This document shows positions 47,911 through 58,224 of a stretch of 64,000 nucleotides of DNA, piece after piece; the first letter of the stretch is position 1, and each line of letters opens with the position of its first letter. The position numbers were made by a program, and so were the translations under genes. The notes under the pieces were generated by a model. It was not told where the DNA came from and searched no databases. It saw nothing but the letters and a program-made list of their open reading frames with translations. Location: contig JAQZAZ010000004.1 of the NCBI GenBank assembly GCA_029239355.1, forward strand, positions 91,553 through 155,552. Direction: 5' to 3'. This stretch comes from Sphingobacterium sp. GTDB taxonomy: Bacteria; Bacteroidota; Bacteroidia; Sphingobacteriales; Sphingobacteriaceae.

Positions 47911-48411
47911 CTATTTATGCTGCCGCATCACGTTCCAAAAATTATAATCCAACATTGGTGCTTTTAACACTCCTACATTGTGCCCTATAGTAACTATTTG
48001 TCCGCGATGATAGGTTGTGTGGATTAATAAATGCTGCAGGTACTCATACTTGGGAAAGTTAGACGAAAACCATTGGGACTCTATTAAATAGGGTTCGCTC
48101 ATCGCTTCGATATTTTCTTTTACATAATCTGCCAAAAGCCTCGCCTCATTTACTAAGTTGGCCATTTCTTTTTCAATGTCTACTGTCGTGGCGATGTATT
48201 CAAAACTTGGTACCGGCGTTTCGCAGATCATCGAGGACCAGTACAACTGAGTATCACTAATATGTTTCAGTGTTTTTGCAATACTACTAAAACTGGATGG
48301 ACATTCCGCCTGCAACAATTCATGGGAGTAGTCTTTCAGCCAAGCGACTAGTTGCTCCGCAACCCAAATGTTGTATTCAACGTTGTTTGTCATTGATGTT
48401 TTTAAACTCAT
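47911..48411 (-). CDS. DinB family protein
   Basis: Four-helix DinB-like layout with metal-site histidines: LKHISDTQLYWSSMI ... EYLQHLLIHTTYHRGQIVTIGHNVG. Confidence 0.88.
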   Translation of the reverse strand: MSLKTSMTNNVEYNIWVAEQLVAWLKDYSHELLQAECPSSFSSIAKTLKHISDTQLYWSSMICETPVPSFEYIATTVDIEKEMANLVNEARLLADYVKENIEAMSEPYLIESQWFSSNFPKYEYLQHLLIHTTYHRGQIVTIGHNVGVLKAPMLDYNFWNVMRQHK

Positions 48412-48764
48412 GGCATTCTTATTTTTTTAAGTCAATAAAACTTAGTAATTAGGATAAATTCTACTCTGCTTCAAGAAGAAGAGCATTTCCTGAGAAAGTT
48501 TGGTTATTTCTTGTATTAAAGATAGTAATTTTCTGACTTAAAGTTCTACTAATTAAATCGATAGCGCAATAATATTTATGTTATCGCTACTCTCGACCGT
48601 TCATTAGACTATTCAGCTTGTATTTTACCAGCCAATTGGCGCGGTATTTTATCTATTGCAATACAAAGCAATAATTCATTCGATAAATAAAAAAAACATC
48701 AAATAATCAGAATCCTTTTGTATCTTTAATAAGTCGCTCAATTATAAATCTAAAACAAAGAAAT

Positions 48765-49286
48765 ATGTTCAAAAGATTATCTTTATTTAGTATACTGATT
48801 TTGGGTATAACCACAACTTCCTTAGCGCAACAGGATTGCCAGGAGATAAAAGTAGCATTGGAGAAAACCAAAGCTGAAAATGAATACCTAAAAAACTCAT
48901 TAAAACTTGGCAAAGCAATCAACGAGATTACGACGGATAATATTCTTTTTAAGCTCACAAAAGTCGAAGGGGATTCAAAGGCTCAAACAGTTAAATGTAC
49001 TATTGTACTGACCACCTCGGCAGCCAACTGGTATATTAATTCAGATGTCAGATCAATTATTGATATTGATGGCAATGAATATCGTTTAAAATTATTCACC
49101 AATGGTGCTTCAGATTATCTCACTGCCATCCAGCTCAATACGGATGTGCCCATAAAATGCACCTATACATTCGAAGGAATACTTCCAGCAGTGAAAATGA
49201 TAAAGTTATTTAAATTCGGTTATTCACACTCAGCTGGGGAACCTTATTTTGTAGACTTTAAAGATATTTCCATAGACTGGAAATAG
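48765..49286 (+). CDS. Hypothetical secreted protein
   Basis: Signal peptide MFKRLSLFSILILGITTTSLAQ, short coiled-coil, then a beta-rich domain. Confidence 0.7.
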   Translation: MFKRLSLFSILILGITTTSLAQQDCQEIKVALEKTKAENEYLKNSLKLGKAINEITTDNILFKLTKVEGDSKAQTVKCTIVLTTSAANWYINSDVRSIIDIDGNEYRLKLFTNGASDYLTAIQLNTDVPIKCTYTFEGILPAVKMIKLFKFGYSHSAGEPYFVDFKDISIDWK

Positions 49287-49309
49287 CCGAATTGACAAGC
49301 CTTTTGAAA

Positions 49310-49936
49310 TTATTCCGAGCACCGAAAAGTATTCCACAGTCCATTCAATTTTGACCATACTGGGGCAGATCTTTCCTGTGGCGAAAACTGATGGAAAATA
49401 ATGGTATGATCTGTACCGGGGCACTTTCTCAAATGTATTGTTGCTTGCAATGTTATGGGCTGTTTGCCCATATAATCCACCATTTGAATTGTACCTGCAA
49501 ACGTCGATTCATCCTCTCCCTCAGACTCGGCTAATTTATTGAATCTTGCCTTGGTTTTCTTGATCAGGTCTTTTGGAAGATGACGCTTCTCGATGTTGCG
49601 ATTGACTAATCCATCAAAATACAGCGACAAATTATTTTCAATTGTTTTTGAATCGATTACTTGCTGGCCTTCTATATACCACAAGAAAGCATAAGACCAA
49701 TACTCATCACTCTCGGGCTTGCTCCATCCTATCGTAAAACGCACATCCTCTACGCCCTTGTAAGGAATATTAGGCGCAAAATCTATCGGTATCGGAAATC
49801 GTTCTATTCCCCAGCCATCAAGACCAAGGCTATACGGAACTTTCCAGGCTACAGGGTCAAACTTTTCCTGCGCCCGTAAGCCAATAGTGGAGATATACAA
49901 AAAAATTATTACAACCAAAGACTGTTTCATAATCAA
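49310..49936 (-). CDS. Hypothetical secreted protein
   Basis: Signal peptide MKQSLVVIIFLYISTIGLRAQ; IGWSKPESDEYWSYAFLWYIEG. Confidence 0.7.
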   Translation of the reverse strand: MIMKQSLVVIIFLYISTIGLRAQEKFDPVAWKVPYSLGLDGWGIERFPIPIDFAPNIPYKGVEDVRFTIGWSKPESDEYWSYAFLWYIEGQQVIDSKTIENNLSLYFDGLVNRNIEKRHLPKDLIKKTKARFNKLAESEGEDESTFAGTIQMVDYMGKQPITLQATIHLRKCPGTDHTIIFHQFSPQERSAPVWSKLNGLWNTFRCSE

Positions 49937-50212
49937 CTCATTTATTGCTGGTTAATCTAAGATAACAATAAATATTTATTCGCGTATAAGCTAATTTTCT
50001 AAAGCCATTTATTCAGGCAGTAGAGATACTTTTATTGGTTCTGGTTCAAATCAAATGTCAGTATAGACCAAAACTTTGTTGACTGTGATTTCTTTATTTA
50101 GATAAATCTATTTTCCTATTCTAAAAACAAGCAGCAGCTTTTTTTATAACCTTTCGTTTAAATAATTCACAACATTTTAGTTAATTAAGCTCAGACGAAG
50201 ATGATTTTTTTT

Positions 50213-50220
50213 TATATTTG
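50213..50220 (+). promoter_or_regulatory. Putative -7 element TATATTTG upstream of TetR
   Basis: Matches Bacteroidota TAnnTTTG; 39 bp before the ATG. Confidence 0.45.
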
Positions 50221-50258
50221 GTATTAATCCGTAAATCTTTCGGGTTTCAACTCGTATT

Positions 50259-50978
50259 ATGGCCACTAAACAACAGTCGAGAAAAAAATATCAAGGAGAA
50301 AAAAACAACAAAGAACGAACCATGGGCAAGTTAATTGCTTCAGTTGGTAAAGTTCTTGAAGAAAAAGGTTATCCCGGACTTACGATAGCCAATATTTCAA
50401 AGGCGGCAGGCGTGGACCGTAAGCTCATTGGTTTATACTTTGGATCGCTGGACAAGTTGGTTGAAACTTACATAAGGGGAAAAGACTATTGGCTTTCTGC
50501 AACGGTGAACGCTGTTGAATACTTCGGTAATTCGCCCGAGGTGGGATCAAGGGGGTTTTTGGAATCTTTATTATTAAATCAATTCGAAGACTTTCTTAAA
50601 AATACTGAAATGCAAAAGATATTGGCCTGGCAGATCTGTGAAGAGTCTACACTCATGTCTGAGATGTCTCAGGAACGGGAAAAGATGAGTGCGCTATTCT
50701 TCGCTTTTGCGGATAAAGAACTTCAAGGTAAGGATCTCGACCTAAGGGCAGTTGTAACTATTCTCGTTGCAGGTATTTATTACATCGTCCTTCACTCGGC
50801 GCATACAAAGAGTACAGTCTGTGAAATCGATATCTCAACCCCGGAAGGATTGGACAGGATCAAAACTTCAATTAAGAACATCTTAGGATGGGCTTATAAC
50901 TCGGTAGAACAGCCTGTCGCTTATCCCAATGCTCCAATCATAAAACCGCCGGAAATTTCAGAATTAATAAAGACATAA
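50259..50978 (+). CDS. TetR/AcrR family transcriptional regulator
   Basis: GKVLEEKGYPGLTIANISKAAGVDRKLIGLYFGSLDKLVETYI HTH. Confidence 0.88.
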   Translation: MATKQQSRKKYQGEKNNKERTMGKLIASVGKVLEEKGYPGLTIANISKAAGVDRKLIGLYFGSLDKLVETYIRGKDYWLSATVNAVEYFGNSPEVGSRGFLESLLLNQFEDFLKNTEMQKILAWQICEESTLMSEMSQEREKMSALFFAFADKELQGKDLDLRAVVTILVAGIYYIVLHSAHTKSTVCEIDISTPEGLDRIKTSIKNILGWAYNSVEQPVAYPNAPIIKPPEISELIKT

Positions 50979-51021
50979 GGTCTATGCCCTTCTATATCTC
51001 AAGTTACTGTAGAATTCTGTC

Positions 51022-52335
51022 TTATTCTTTTCCAACGCTTTGTTCGTCAATGAATTCGCCAACCGCACGGTCGTCTAATCGGGCTACGACCTTAAACGCA
51101 TTATAGATCTGATCAACCGAATATTGATGCTCCGCTAAAGTTTCAAAAAACACTTCATTTAAGGTCTTTACCATCCTTTGGATTTGATCGTAGGATTGAA
51201 GCACAGTTATCGTAAACCTTATTCCTGAATGATTTTTAGATACTGCAGGAAATACCCCAATGTTCAGCAAAAATCCGCGTTTGATCATTTTTTCCATAAT
51301 GATATATGCTAGCTCGGCCCTTGATGTGCCAACGAAGAATATACCCGAATCAAAATTCGAAATTAGCGGCAGTGCGGTTTCTTTAAATAATGAATTTGCA
51401 TATTTTATTCTATTCGCTAGTTCTGTCTGCAGCTCCGAGATTTCGTCAGTTAAGTGGATCTTTGCAGAAGCTACCGCAGCACCTAATGTCGCCGGCTGCA
51501 ACGGACCGGAAGAGTTGAATGGAGCGCCACAAGCACGCACCCTTCGGGCTAGTTCCTTATTCGGAAAAACTAAAATACCGCCTCCTGTAGCAAAGGCTTT
51601 GGCCATCGATGAGGCTACGATCATCCTATCGTGAATAGTATGGTTGCTGAGTATATATCCTTTTCCATTTTTGCCTAATATACTCATGCTATGTGCATCA
51701 TCTATGTAAGTATGAAATGAAGGATAGGACGCTAACAAATTGAAGATTTCATCAGCGGGACAACGATCCCCAAACATGGAATAAATGCCATCTGCAAAAT
51801 ACCAAACGCGTTTATACGTTTTTTGAAGTGTTTCGATGCGTTCCTTCAGTAAATCTAACCGGTTATGGCGAAGGACTTCAAAGTGAACCGGCCAATTTGC
51901 CCTGAATACATTTATACCACTTAATACCGAATTATGAAGTTGCTGATCAGCGATGACAGCATCTCCCGAATCCAAAATCACAGGTATGGCAGATAAGTGC
52001 GCCAGTGTTGTGGTAGGGGCAACAATGGTGGGGGCTTCAAAAATCTCGCTCATCAACTCTTCCAATTCCCTGTATAAATCGATGGAAACATATGCTCTCG
52101 ATTCTGAAAATTGCACACCATATTTTTCTACAGCAGCTATTGCTGCACGTTTTAAACGTTCGTCATGTTCCAATCCAAGATAACTACAGGAGGTAAAGTT
52201 CACTAATTCTGAGTCATTGATGTGGATGAGGTTGTCGGTCGTTAGATTACCTTCCTGGGTTAAATGAAGTATACCTCTTTTAACGCCTTCAGAAATGCTC
52301 TGATCAATAGCGCTCATAAAATTATGGTGGTTCAT
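51022..52335 (-). CDS. PLP-dependent alpha-oxoamine synthase-like aminotransferase (fold type I)
   Basis: NFTSCSYLGLEHDERLKRAAIAAVEKYGV; YFADGIYSMFGDRCP; YIDDAHSMSILGKNGKGY; Lys-containing SSMAKAFATGGGILVFP. Confidence 0.88.
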   Translation of the reverse strand: MNHHNFMSAIDQSISEGVKRGILHLTQEGNLTTDNLIHINDSELVNFTSCSYLGLEHDERLKRAAIAAVEKYGVQFSESRAYVSIDLYRELEELMSEIFEAPTIVAPTTTLAHLSAIPVILDSGDAVIADQQLHNSVLSGINVFRANWPVHFEVLRHNRLDLLKERIETLQKTYKRVWYFADGIYSMFGDRCPADEIFNLLASYPSFHTYIDDAHSMSILGKNGKGYILSNHTIHDRMIVASSMAKAFATGGGILVFPNKELARRVRACGAPFNSSGPLQPATLGAAVASAKIHLTDEISELQTELANRIKYANSLFKETALPLISNFDSGIFFVGTSRAELAYIIMEKMIKRGFLLNIGVFPAVSKNHSGIRFTITVLQSYDQIQRMVKTLNEVFFETLAEHQYSVDQIYNAFKVVARLDDRAVGEFIDEQSVGKE

Positions 52336-52493
52336 GCCTTTAGATTTTACATTGAAGTAATTTATTAAAGTTATTGATTTTTCACTAATATAGTAGCGAT
52401 ATTTCTCGTTATTTGATCAGCAGTTTGTCAAATAAATTAAAAATAATGAAACTAATATGTATCTTTTATAAAGGGATGAACATCAAGAAGAAA

Positions 52494-53444
52494 CTAGCGC
52501 GGAGCCGGAGGGATTTCCGACACATTACGTTCTATTTCCTGAGTCTCCACATGTACAGCAAATTCCGAAGGCTCAATAGGTACACCTTTTGCTGTGGCAT
52601 ATTCCCGTGTAAAAATAGCCCCAAAATAGAGAATTGTGGCTGTATAATATACCCACAGCAGGATGAGGACAAAGGATCCCGCGGCCCCGTAGGTATCCTG
52701 AGTGGAGGAATTCTGCAAATATATTCCGATCAAAGATCTACCCAGAACAAATAAAACGGTAGTGAATAAGGCGCCTGCCCGGACGGTTTTCCACTGGATT
52801 TTTACATCTGGGAGTGTTCTGAAAATCACAGCGAATAAAACAAAGACTACAGCGCAAGATATGGTAAAGTTTATCAGGTTCATAAGTACAACCGTTATAT
52901 CGGGAAAATAACGCAGCAACTGCTGTGTCAATGCCAAAATCAACCCGTTTATAATTAACGTGACCACCAGCAGGAAGCCCAAGCCAATGACAAGCGACGA
53001 GGAGAGCAATCGGTCCTGAATGATTTTCAACCACCCCTTCTTGGGCTTGGGCAGAACATGCCATATTTTATTGATCGAGTTTTGCATATCACCAAATACG
53101 GTCGTCGCCCCAATGATCAATGTCACCAAACTGATGACCAGAGCCGCATTTGATTTACCGGACAGCTGTAGATTCTGAATTACCTCCTGAATCTGCTTCG
53201 CAGCATTGTTTCCGAGCAATCCATTCAGTTCAGTAAAAACTTTTCCTTCGATAGCCTCTGTACCATAAAATATCCCCGCCAATGCAATAATCAAAACGAG
53301 GATTGGACCAATTGAAAACACTGTGTAATAAGACAAAGAAGCACTGTATTTCATTGAATCTTCAGTCATAAATCCGGATACCGTATTTTTGAATATTGTC
53401 CAATAGGTTTTTACTCGGCCTGCGCTTTCTTTTTTTACTTCCAT
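52494..53444 (-). CDS. YihY/virulence factor BrkB family membrane protein
   Basis: MKYSASLSYYTVFSIGPILVLIIALAG; LLSSSLVIGLGFLLVVTL; YGAAGSFVLILLWVYYTATILYFGAIFTREYA. Confidence 0.95.
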   Translation of the reverse strand: MEVKKESAGRVKTYWTIFKNTVSGFMTEDSMKYSASLSYYTVFSIGPILVLIIALAGIFYGTEAIEGKVFTELNGLLGNNAAKQIQEVIQNLQLSGKSNAALVISLVTLIIGATTVFGDMQNSINKIWHVLPKPKKGWLKIIQDRLLSSSLVIGLGFLLVVTLIINGLILALTQQLLRYFPDITVVLMNLINFTISCAVVFVLFAVIFRTLPDVKIQWKTVRAGALFTTVLFVLGRSLIGIYLQNSSTQDTYGAAGSFVLILLWVYYTATILYFGAIFTREYATAKGVPIEPSEFAVHVETQEIERNVSEIPPAPR

Positions 53445-53548
53445 TGTCCATTCCTTTTTAATAAAGATGAACCTATGATAAGCGCGGAAAGTTTGCTTTT
53501 TCCTTTAGGCACAAAATTTGTCAATGCAAAAAAAGAAAAGAACAAATC

Positions 53549-54550
53549 ATGAAAAGAACAACACTCTTATTTGCACTCGCAGCAACTATGGTTTCGTGTA
53601 ATCAAAAGACTAAAGAAAACCCGGCACCAGCTGCACAACAAGATACGCTCCCCTCTGTGGAGAAACCTGCTAAAGTAGACACATCGGCAAGGCTCGACCT
53701 TGCTAGTATCCCCTATTCGGATGCAGATATCGGTGTATTCCCGTTTTTTACGCTGCCAAAAGGTTATAAAGAGATGAATCAGCCTATCAATAAGGATTTT
53801 GACATCTGTTATTTCCCGATTAATGGCGTGATGAAACCCTACGAAGGACGGCTCTACAAAGTGAATATCACCAACGAGCCGGGCACTCAATTTTCGCAGC
53901 GGTATTTTGAAAAAAGCATGGAGGATTATCTAGCGTCCATTGGCGCAGTTAAAGTATTCGACGGTAACATCACAGCAGAAGAATATGAGCGTTATCACAA
54001 ACAAGATCCGTACAAAGGAGATGAGGGTGATATCGGGTATGCAGATCAACAGATCCGCGTATATGTAATCCGCAGCAAAAATCAAGGCAATATCTATATT
54101 CAATATACGGCAAATAATGCTGGCGCCAAGCTCAACATACTGCAGGAAAATAATTTTAAACAAACGATCCGGAAAATTACTGCAGATGATATCGCAAAGG
54201 ATCTTTCCGAAAAAGGAAAATCAATTGTTTACATCACATTCGATACTGACAAGTCTAGTATTACTACTGAGGGAACGGATCTGGTCATACAGATTGCAGA
54301 AGCATTAAAAAACGACCCTACGCTCAAAATCGCCATTGAAGGACATACAGACAATACCGGCGATGCAGCGCATAATAAAAAGCTGTCCGATGATCGCGCG
54401 AATGCTGTGCTGACAGCATTAGTGGGTCAAAAAATCGACAAATCGCGCCTAACTGCCAAAGGTTACGGCGCCGAACGCCCACTTGTTGCCAATGATTCTG
54501 AAGATAACAAAGCTAAAAACCGTCGCGTCGAACTAGTTAAGCTAAAATAG
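53549..54550 (+). CDS. OmpA family lipoprotein
   Basis: Lipobox FALAATMVSC; VYITFDTDKSSITTEG; LKIAIEGHTDNTGDAAHNKKLSDDRANAVLTAL; GYGAERPLVANDSEDNKAKNRRVEL. Confidence 0.95.
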   Translation: MKRTTLLFALAATMVSCNQKTKENPAPAAQQDTLPSVEKPAKVDTSARLDLASIPYSDADIGVFPFFTLPKGYKEMNQPINKDFDICYFPINGVMKPYEGRLYKVNITNEPGTQFSQRYFEKSMEDYLASIGAVKVFDGNITAEEYERYHKQDPYKGDEGDIGYADQQIRVYVIRSKNQGNIYIQYTANNAGAKLNILQENNFKQTIRKITADDIAKDLSEKGKSIVYITFDTDKSSITTEGTDLVIQIAEALKNDPTLKIAIEGHTDNTGDAAHNKKLSDDRANAVLTALVGQKIDKSRLTAKGYGAERPLVANDSEDNKAKNRRVELVKLK

Positions 54551-54561
54551 ACAATCCATTT

Positions 54562-54600
54562 TTCATACGGTGCCTTCTTCGACAGAGAGCACCGTATGAA
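54562..54600 (+). terminator. Terminator-like hairpin after the OmpA gene
   Basis: TTCATACGGTGC...GCACCGTATGAA then AACAATTTT. Confidence 0.6.
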
Positions 54601-54621
54601 AACAATTTTGCCAGCGCTGTC

Positions 54622-54640
54622 TTGGTAAACATTTTACCAA
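54622..54640. promoter_or_regulatory. Perfect operator-like palindrome TTGGTAAA-CAT-TTTACCAA
   Basis: 8-bp arms; 18 of 19 bases shared with 47034-47052 upstream of GH26. Confidence 0.6.
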
Positions 54641-54766
54641 CACACAGTCTCGCACCGTGTATATTCGATTGCAACCATCAACTGTCATCTTTTTTAATGC
54701 TTTAGTTCGCGATTAAATGCAAGTCGAGCTATTAAACAAATTTGTTATAGCACAAATTATTACAAT

Positions 54767-54785
54767 ACACTAAACATATTAGTGT
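54767..54785. promoter_or_regulatory. Inverted repeat ACACTAA-ACATA-TTAGTGT upstream of SusC
   Basis: 7-bp perfect arms; shares the TAAACATnTTA core with 54622-54640. Confidence 0.5.
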
Positions 54786-54983
54786 TTTATTTTTAATAGC
54801 ATCCTGTCGGGTATACATAAAGCGAAGGGCTTGATTTTAAAATTCCTCTTTCCGCCCCTATTTTTTATGCTCAACCAATCAACAGGTCGGACCAAAAAAG
54901 CATATTCATGCGTTTTTATTCAACAAACTACGTCTTTCAATCAAAAAAAAGCCTATATTATTTTAAATATTGCACTTTTATGC

Positions 54984-54991
54984 TATATTTG
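54984..54991 (+). promoter_or_regulatory. Putative -7 element TATATTTG of the SusC operon
   Basis: TAnnTTTG match 138 bp before the SusC ATG. Confidence 0.4.
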
Positions 54992-55128
54992 ATATAAAAC
55001 ATATATAAACCGATTTTTTAACCGCTATAAATTTCTAGATGAAATAGCAAAATTTTCATGTTGCACAAGCACCAGGTGTATTGGCAAAACCTAAATTAAA
55101 GAGAAGCTAATCAAACACATTTTTTATT

Positions 55129-58100
55129 ATGAAAAGAAGTATGCTCATACTAGTGGGCTTGCTGAGTACGTATGGAGTCGCCCTGGCCCAAAAAATCGTT
55201 ACCGGTAAGGTCACTACGACAGATGGATCCGCCTTGGGAGGTGTTACAATTTCAGAAAAAGGCAAAAACACCCAATCCATCACTAACAATAGCGGTATGT
55301 ACAAAATTACCGTACAGGAAGATGCCACGTTAATTTTTAGACATGTCGGCTACCGACAAATCGAAAAAGCCATCCTAGGACAGGCGGTCGTTAACATCAC
55401 ACTATCCGAAAATAGTTCATCGTTGGACGAAGTGGTAGTAACCGCCTTTGGTGTCAAGCGTGATCGAAAGACACTGGGATACTCTACCCCTATCGTCTCC
55501 GGATCGGATGTCTCCGAAACCCAACGGGAATCTTTCTTTCAAGGACTTCAAGGCCGTGTCCCCGGACTGTCGATCAACAGCACCAGCGGTATGCCCGGCG
55601 CATCAGCGCAGATCGTACTCCGTGGATTTGCATCCATCTCTGGCGACAACAATGCGCTTATTGTCGTAGACGGAGTACCCATTAACAACTCCACCCTGAA
55701 CGAAAATGACCTCGCCAGCAACGGTGCCAATAGAGACCTGGATTATTCCAATAGAGCAATGGATATTAACCCCGACGATATCGAGACCTATACCATTTTA
55801 AAAGGCCCTGAAGCTACAGCACAATTCGGAAGCCAAGGCGCTGGAGGTGCCATACTGATCACGACAAAGAAAGGTAAAGCCGGCCGGTTTACTGTCAACT
55901 ATTCACTCTCAGGACGGGTAGAAACGGTCAATAAATACCCTGAGCGACAATATGTATATGCCCAAGGCACCAACGGTACATATGCCGCCAATTCAGTCTA
56001 TTCCATGGGGCCGCGGTATGCTGAGGGTGTAACGCTCTATAAAGATAATATCAACAACTTTTTCCGCACAGGATATAACCAAAAGCATAACCTTTCTTTC
56101 GAAGGGGGCTCCGAAAAAGTGACCTACCGCTGGTCAAATGAATATAGCAACAACAGTGGTATCGTGCCCAATACTAGCTACAAGCGCTTTTCAACCCGCT
56201 TAAATGGAACAGCTAAATTTAACGACAAACTCGAGTTTAACACATCCTTTAACTACATCAATACACAGAACGATAAAGCTAGAAAAGGTAATACCGGCTA
56301 CTTAATCACATTGATGCGCTTCAATCCTCTTTATGATGTCCGCGACTGGATCGATGAAAAGGGTAACCGTGTCCTGCACAGTTCGGATATTTACAATGAG
56401 CTGGACAATCCATTCTGGGACGTCTATCGCAATACCGCCAATGATGATGTCAACCGTATCCTGGGAACTTCAAATATTACCTATCGTGCCACCAACTGGC
56501 TGAGCCTGAACGGCATCATCGGAATAGATTTTTCCAACACGCTGGGACAAAGCGTATACCATCCACAATCCTACTCCGGCTCGGGATCTTCCACCGATGT
56601 GCGCAATGGATCCATGAATGTGTATCAGGTCAATGGACGTGTGCTGTCAGGTTCATTTATGGCTACCGCCAATACAAAAATCGGCAGGGACATCAGCTTT
56701 CGGGCAAACTTAGGGACCGAATTTAAAGATTACAATACACTTACCAACTCACAATATGGTGAGGACTTTTACGATCCTGACTTTTACAGCATCAACAATA
56801 CTTCCCCAAGTACACAGCTTGCCAAATCCATTGCCAATAACTTTCGGACGGTCGGCTTCCTCGCCCAGGCAGGATTTGGCTATCTGGACAATCTGCTCTA
56901 CCTGAACTTAACTGGCCGGCTGGATGCTGCCTCCCGCATGATGCCTAATAATCCTTATTTTGGCTACCCATCAGCTTCGTTAGCTTTTAACTTTTCAGAC
57001 CTGGCCTTTTTTAAAAACAAAGTCACCTGGCTCAATGACGGAAAGTACCGGATTTCTGTCGGGACCACGGGCAAAGCGCCATTCAAAAGCTATTATACAC
57101 TCTCTAATTTAGAGCCAAAACTTTCGACCGGCGGTGGCTTCGCCTATGGTGTCAATGGTGGTAACCCAAATTTAAAAGCCGAAAAAACCAGAGACTTTGA
57201 AACAGGATTCGAATTTGGACTATTCAAGCGCCGGCTCACATTTGACTTCAGTTATTTTAACCGACTTAGTACCGGACAGATCATCCTGCCACGGTTGAGC
57301 TATGGCTCTGGCTTTGTTTTACGGATGATGAATGGCGGTGAAGTCAAGACCTATGGTACCGAGCTGCAGGTCAACGTCAACCCCATCAAGAAAACCGATT
57401 TCAGCTGGGATATGACCTTCAACTTTACCCAATATAAAGGAAAAGTACTTTCGCTGGCCGAAGAATTACCCGAATTATATGATTCGGATACCTGGGTGCT
57501 GAGCGGTGTACGGTCTTCGGTGATGCCGGGCTACAGCATTGGTACACTTAGCGGCACACAGTTTAAAAGAAATGAACGCGGTGACATATTAATTAACCCA
57601 CAAACCGGACTACCAATCGCTGGTACGGATAAATATTATCCCATAGGTGACCGAATTCCAGACTATACACTTGGAATTGTCAACAAGTTCAATTACAAAA
57701 ATTTTTACCTCACCTTCTTATGGGACCTCCGGAAAGGAGGGGATGTACTTAATGGATTGGATTATAGACTTTACACTTACGGACAATCTGTAAAAACATT
57801 GAATCGAGAAGATCCTCGGGTAATAGAAGGTGTATTAGAAGATGGGTTTGAAAACACAGCCAGCCCAACAGTCAACCGCATAGCGGTAACACCTTATTCG
57901 GCATCGACCTACTATATGACCAATATAGAACCCCAGATGTTTATTGAGAAAAACATCTATGCTTTTAGGCTCAGGGATATTACACTCCGCTACACCTTGC
58001 CCAAACATCTGACACAGCGCATCTCATCACAATCTGCATTAAGTGTGTTTTTTACAGCTACCGATGTTTTCCTTTTCACCAACTATACCGGATTAGATCC

Positions 58101-58212
58101 GGAGAGCAATAGCAATACTGCCGGACTTGGGGGTATCGGGGGTTATGGTATCGATTACGGCAATATGGCCAAACCAAGAGGTTTTAATTTTGGATTTAAC
58201 TTGAGATTTTAG
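55129..58212 (+). CDS. SusC/RagA family TonB-linked outer membrane protein
   Basis: VTGKVTTTDGSALGGVTISEKGKNTQSITNNSGMYKI; LDEVVVTAFGVKRDRKTLGYSTPIV; NALIVVDGVPINN; YTILKGPEATAQFGSQGAGGAILITTKKG. Confidence 0.97.
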   Translation: MKRSMLILVGLLSTYGVALAQKIVTGKVTTTDGSALGGVTISEKGKNTQSITNNSGMYKITVQEDATLIFRHVGYRQIEKAILGQAVVNITLSENSSSLDEVVVTAFGVKRDRKTLGYSTPIVSGSDVSETQRESFFQGLQGRVPGLSINSTSGMPGASAQIVLRGFASISGDNNALIVVDGVPINNSTLNENDLASNGANRDLDYSNRAMDINPDDIETYTILKGPEATAQFGSQGAGGAILITTKKGKAGRFTVNYSLSGRVETVNKYPERQYVYAQGTNGTYAANSVYSMGPRYAEGVTLYKDNINNFFRTGYNQKHNLSFEGGSEKVTYRWSNEYSNNSGIVPNTSYKRFSTRLNGTAKFNDKLEFNTSFNYINTQNDKARKGNTGYLITLMRFNPLYDVRDWIDEKGNRVLHSSDIYNELDNPFWDVYRNTANDDVNRILGTSNITYRATNWLSLNGIIGIDFSNTLGQSVYHPQSYSGSGSSTDVRNGSMNVYQVNGRVLSGSFMATANTKIGRDISFRANLGTEFKDYNTLTNSQYGEDFYDPDFYSINNTSPSTQLAKSIANNFRTVGFLAQAGFGYLDNLLYLNLTGRLDAASRMMPNNPYFGYPSASLAFNFSDLAFFKNKVTWLNDGKYRISVGTTGKAPFKSYYTLSNLEPKLSTGGGFAYGVNGGNPNLKAEKTRDFETGFEFGLFKRRLTFDFSYFNRLSTGQIILPRLSYGSGFVLRMMNGGEVKTYGTELQVNVNPIKKTDFSWDMTFNFTQYKGKVLSLAEELPELYDSDTWVLSGVRSSVMPGYSIGTLSGTQFKRNERGDILINPQTGLPIAGTDKYYPIGDRIPDYTLGIVNKFNYKNFYLTFLWDLRKGGDVLNGLDYRLYTYGQSVKTLNREDPRVIEGVLEDGFENTASPTVNRIAVTPYSASTYYMTNIEPQMFIEKNIYAFRLRDITLRYTLPKHLTQRISSQSALSVFFTATDVFLFTNYTGLDPESNSNTAGLGGIGGYGIDYGNMAKPRGFNFGFNLRF

Positions 58213-58224
58213 GAGAAATATATC

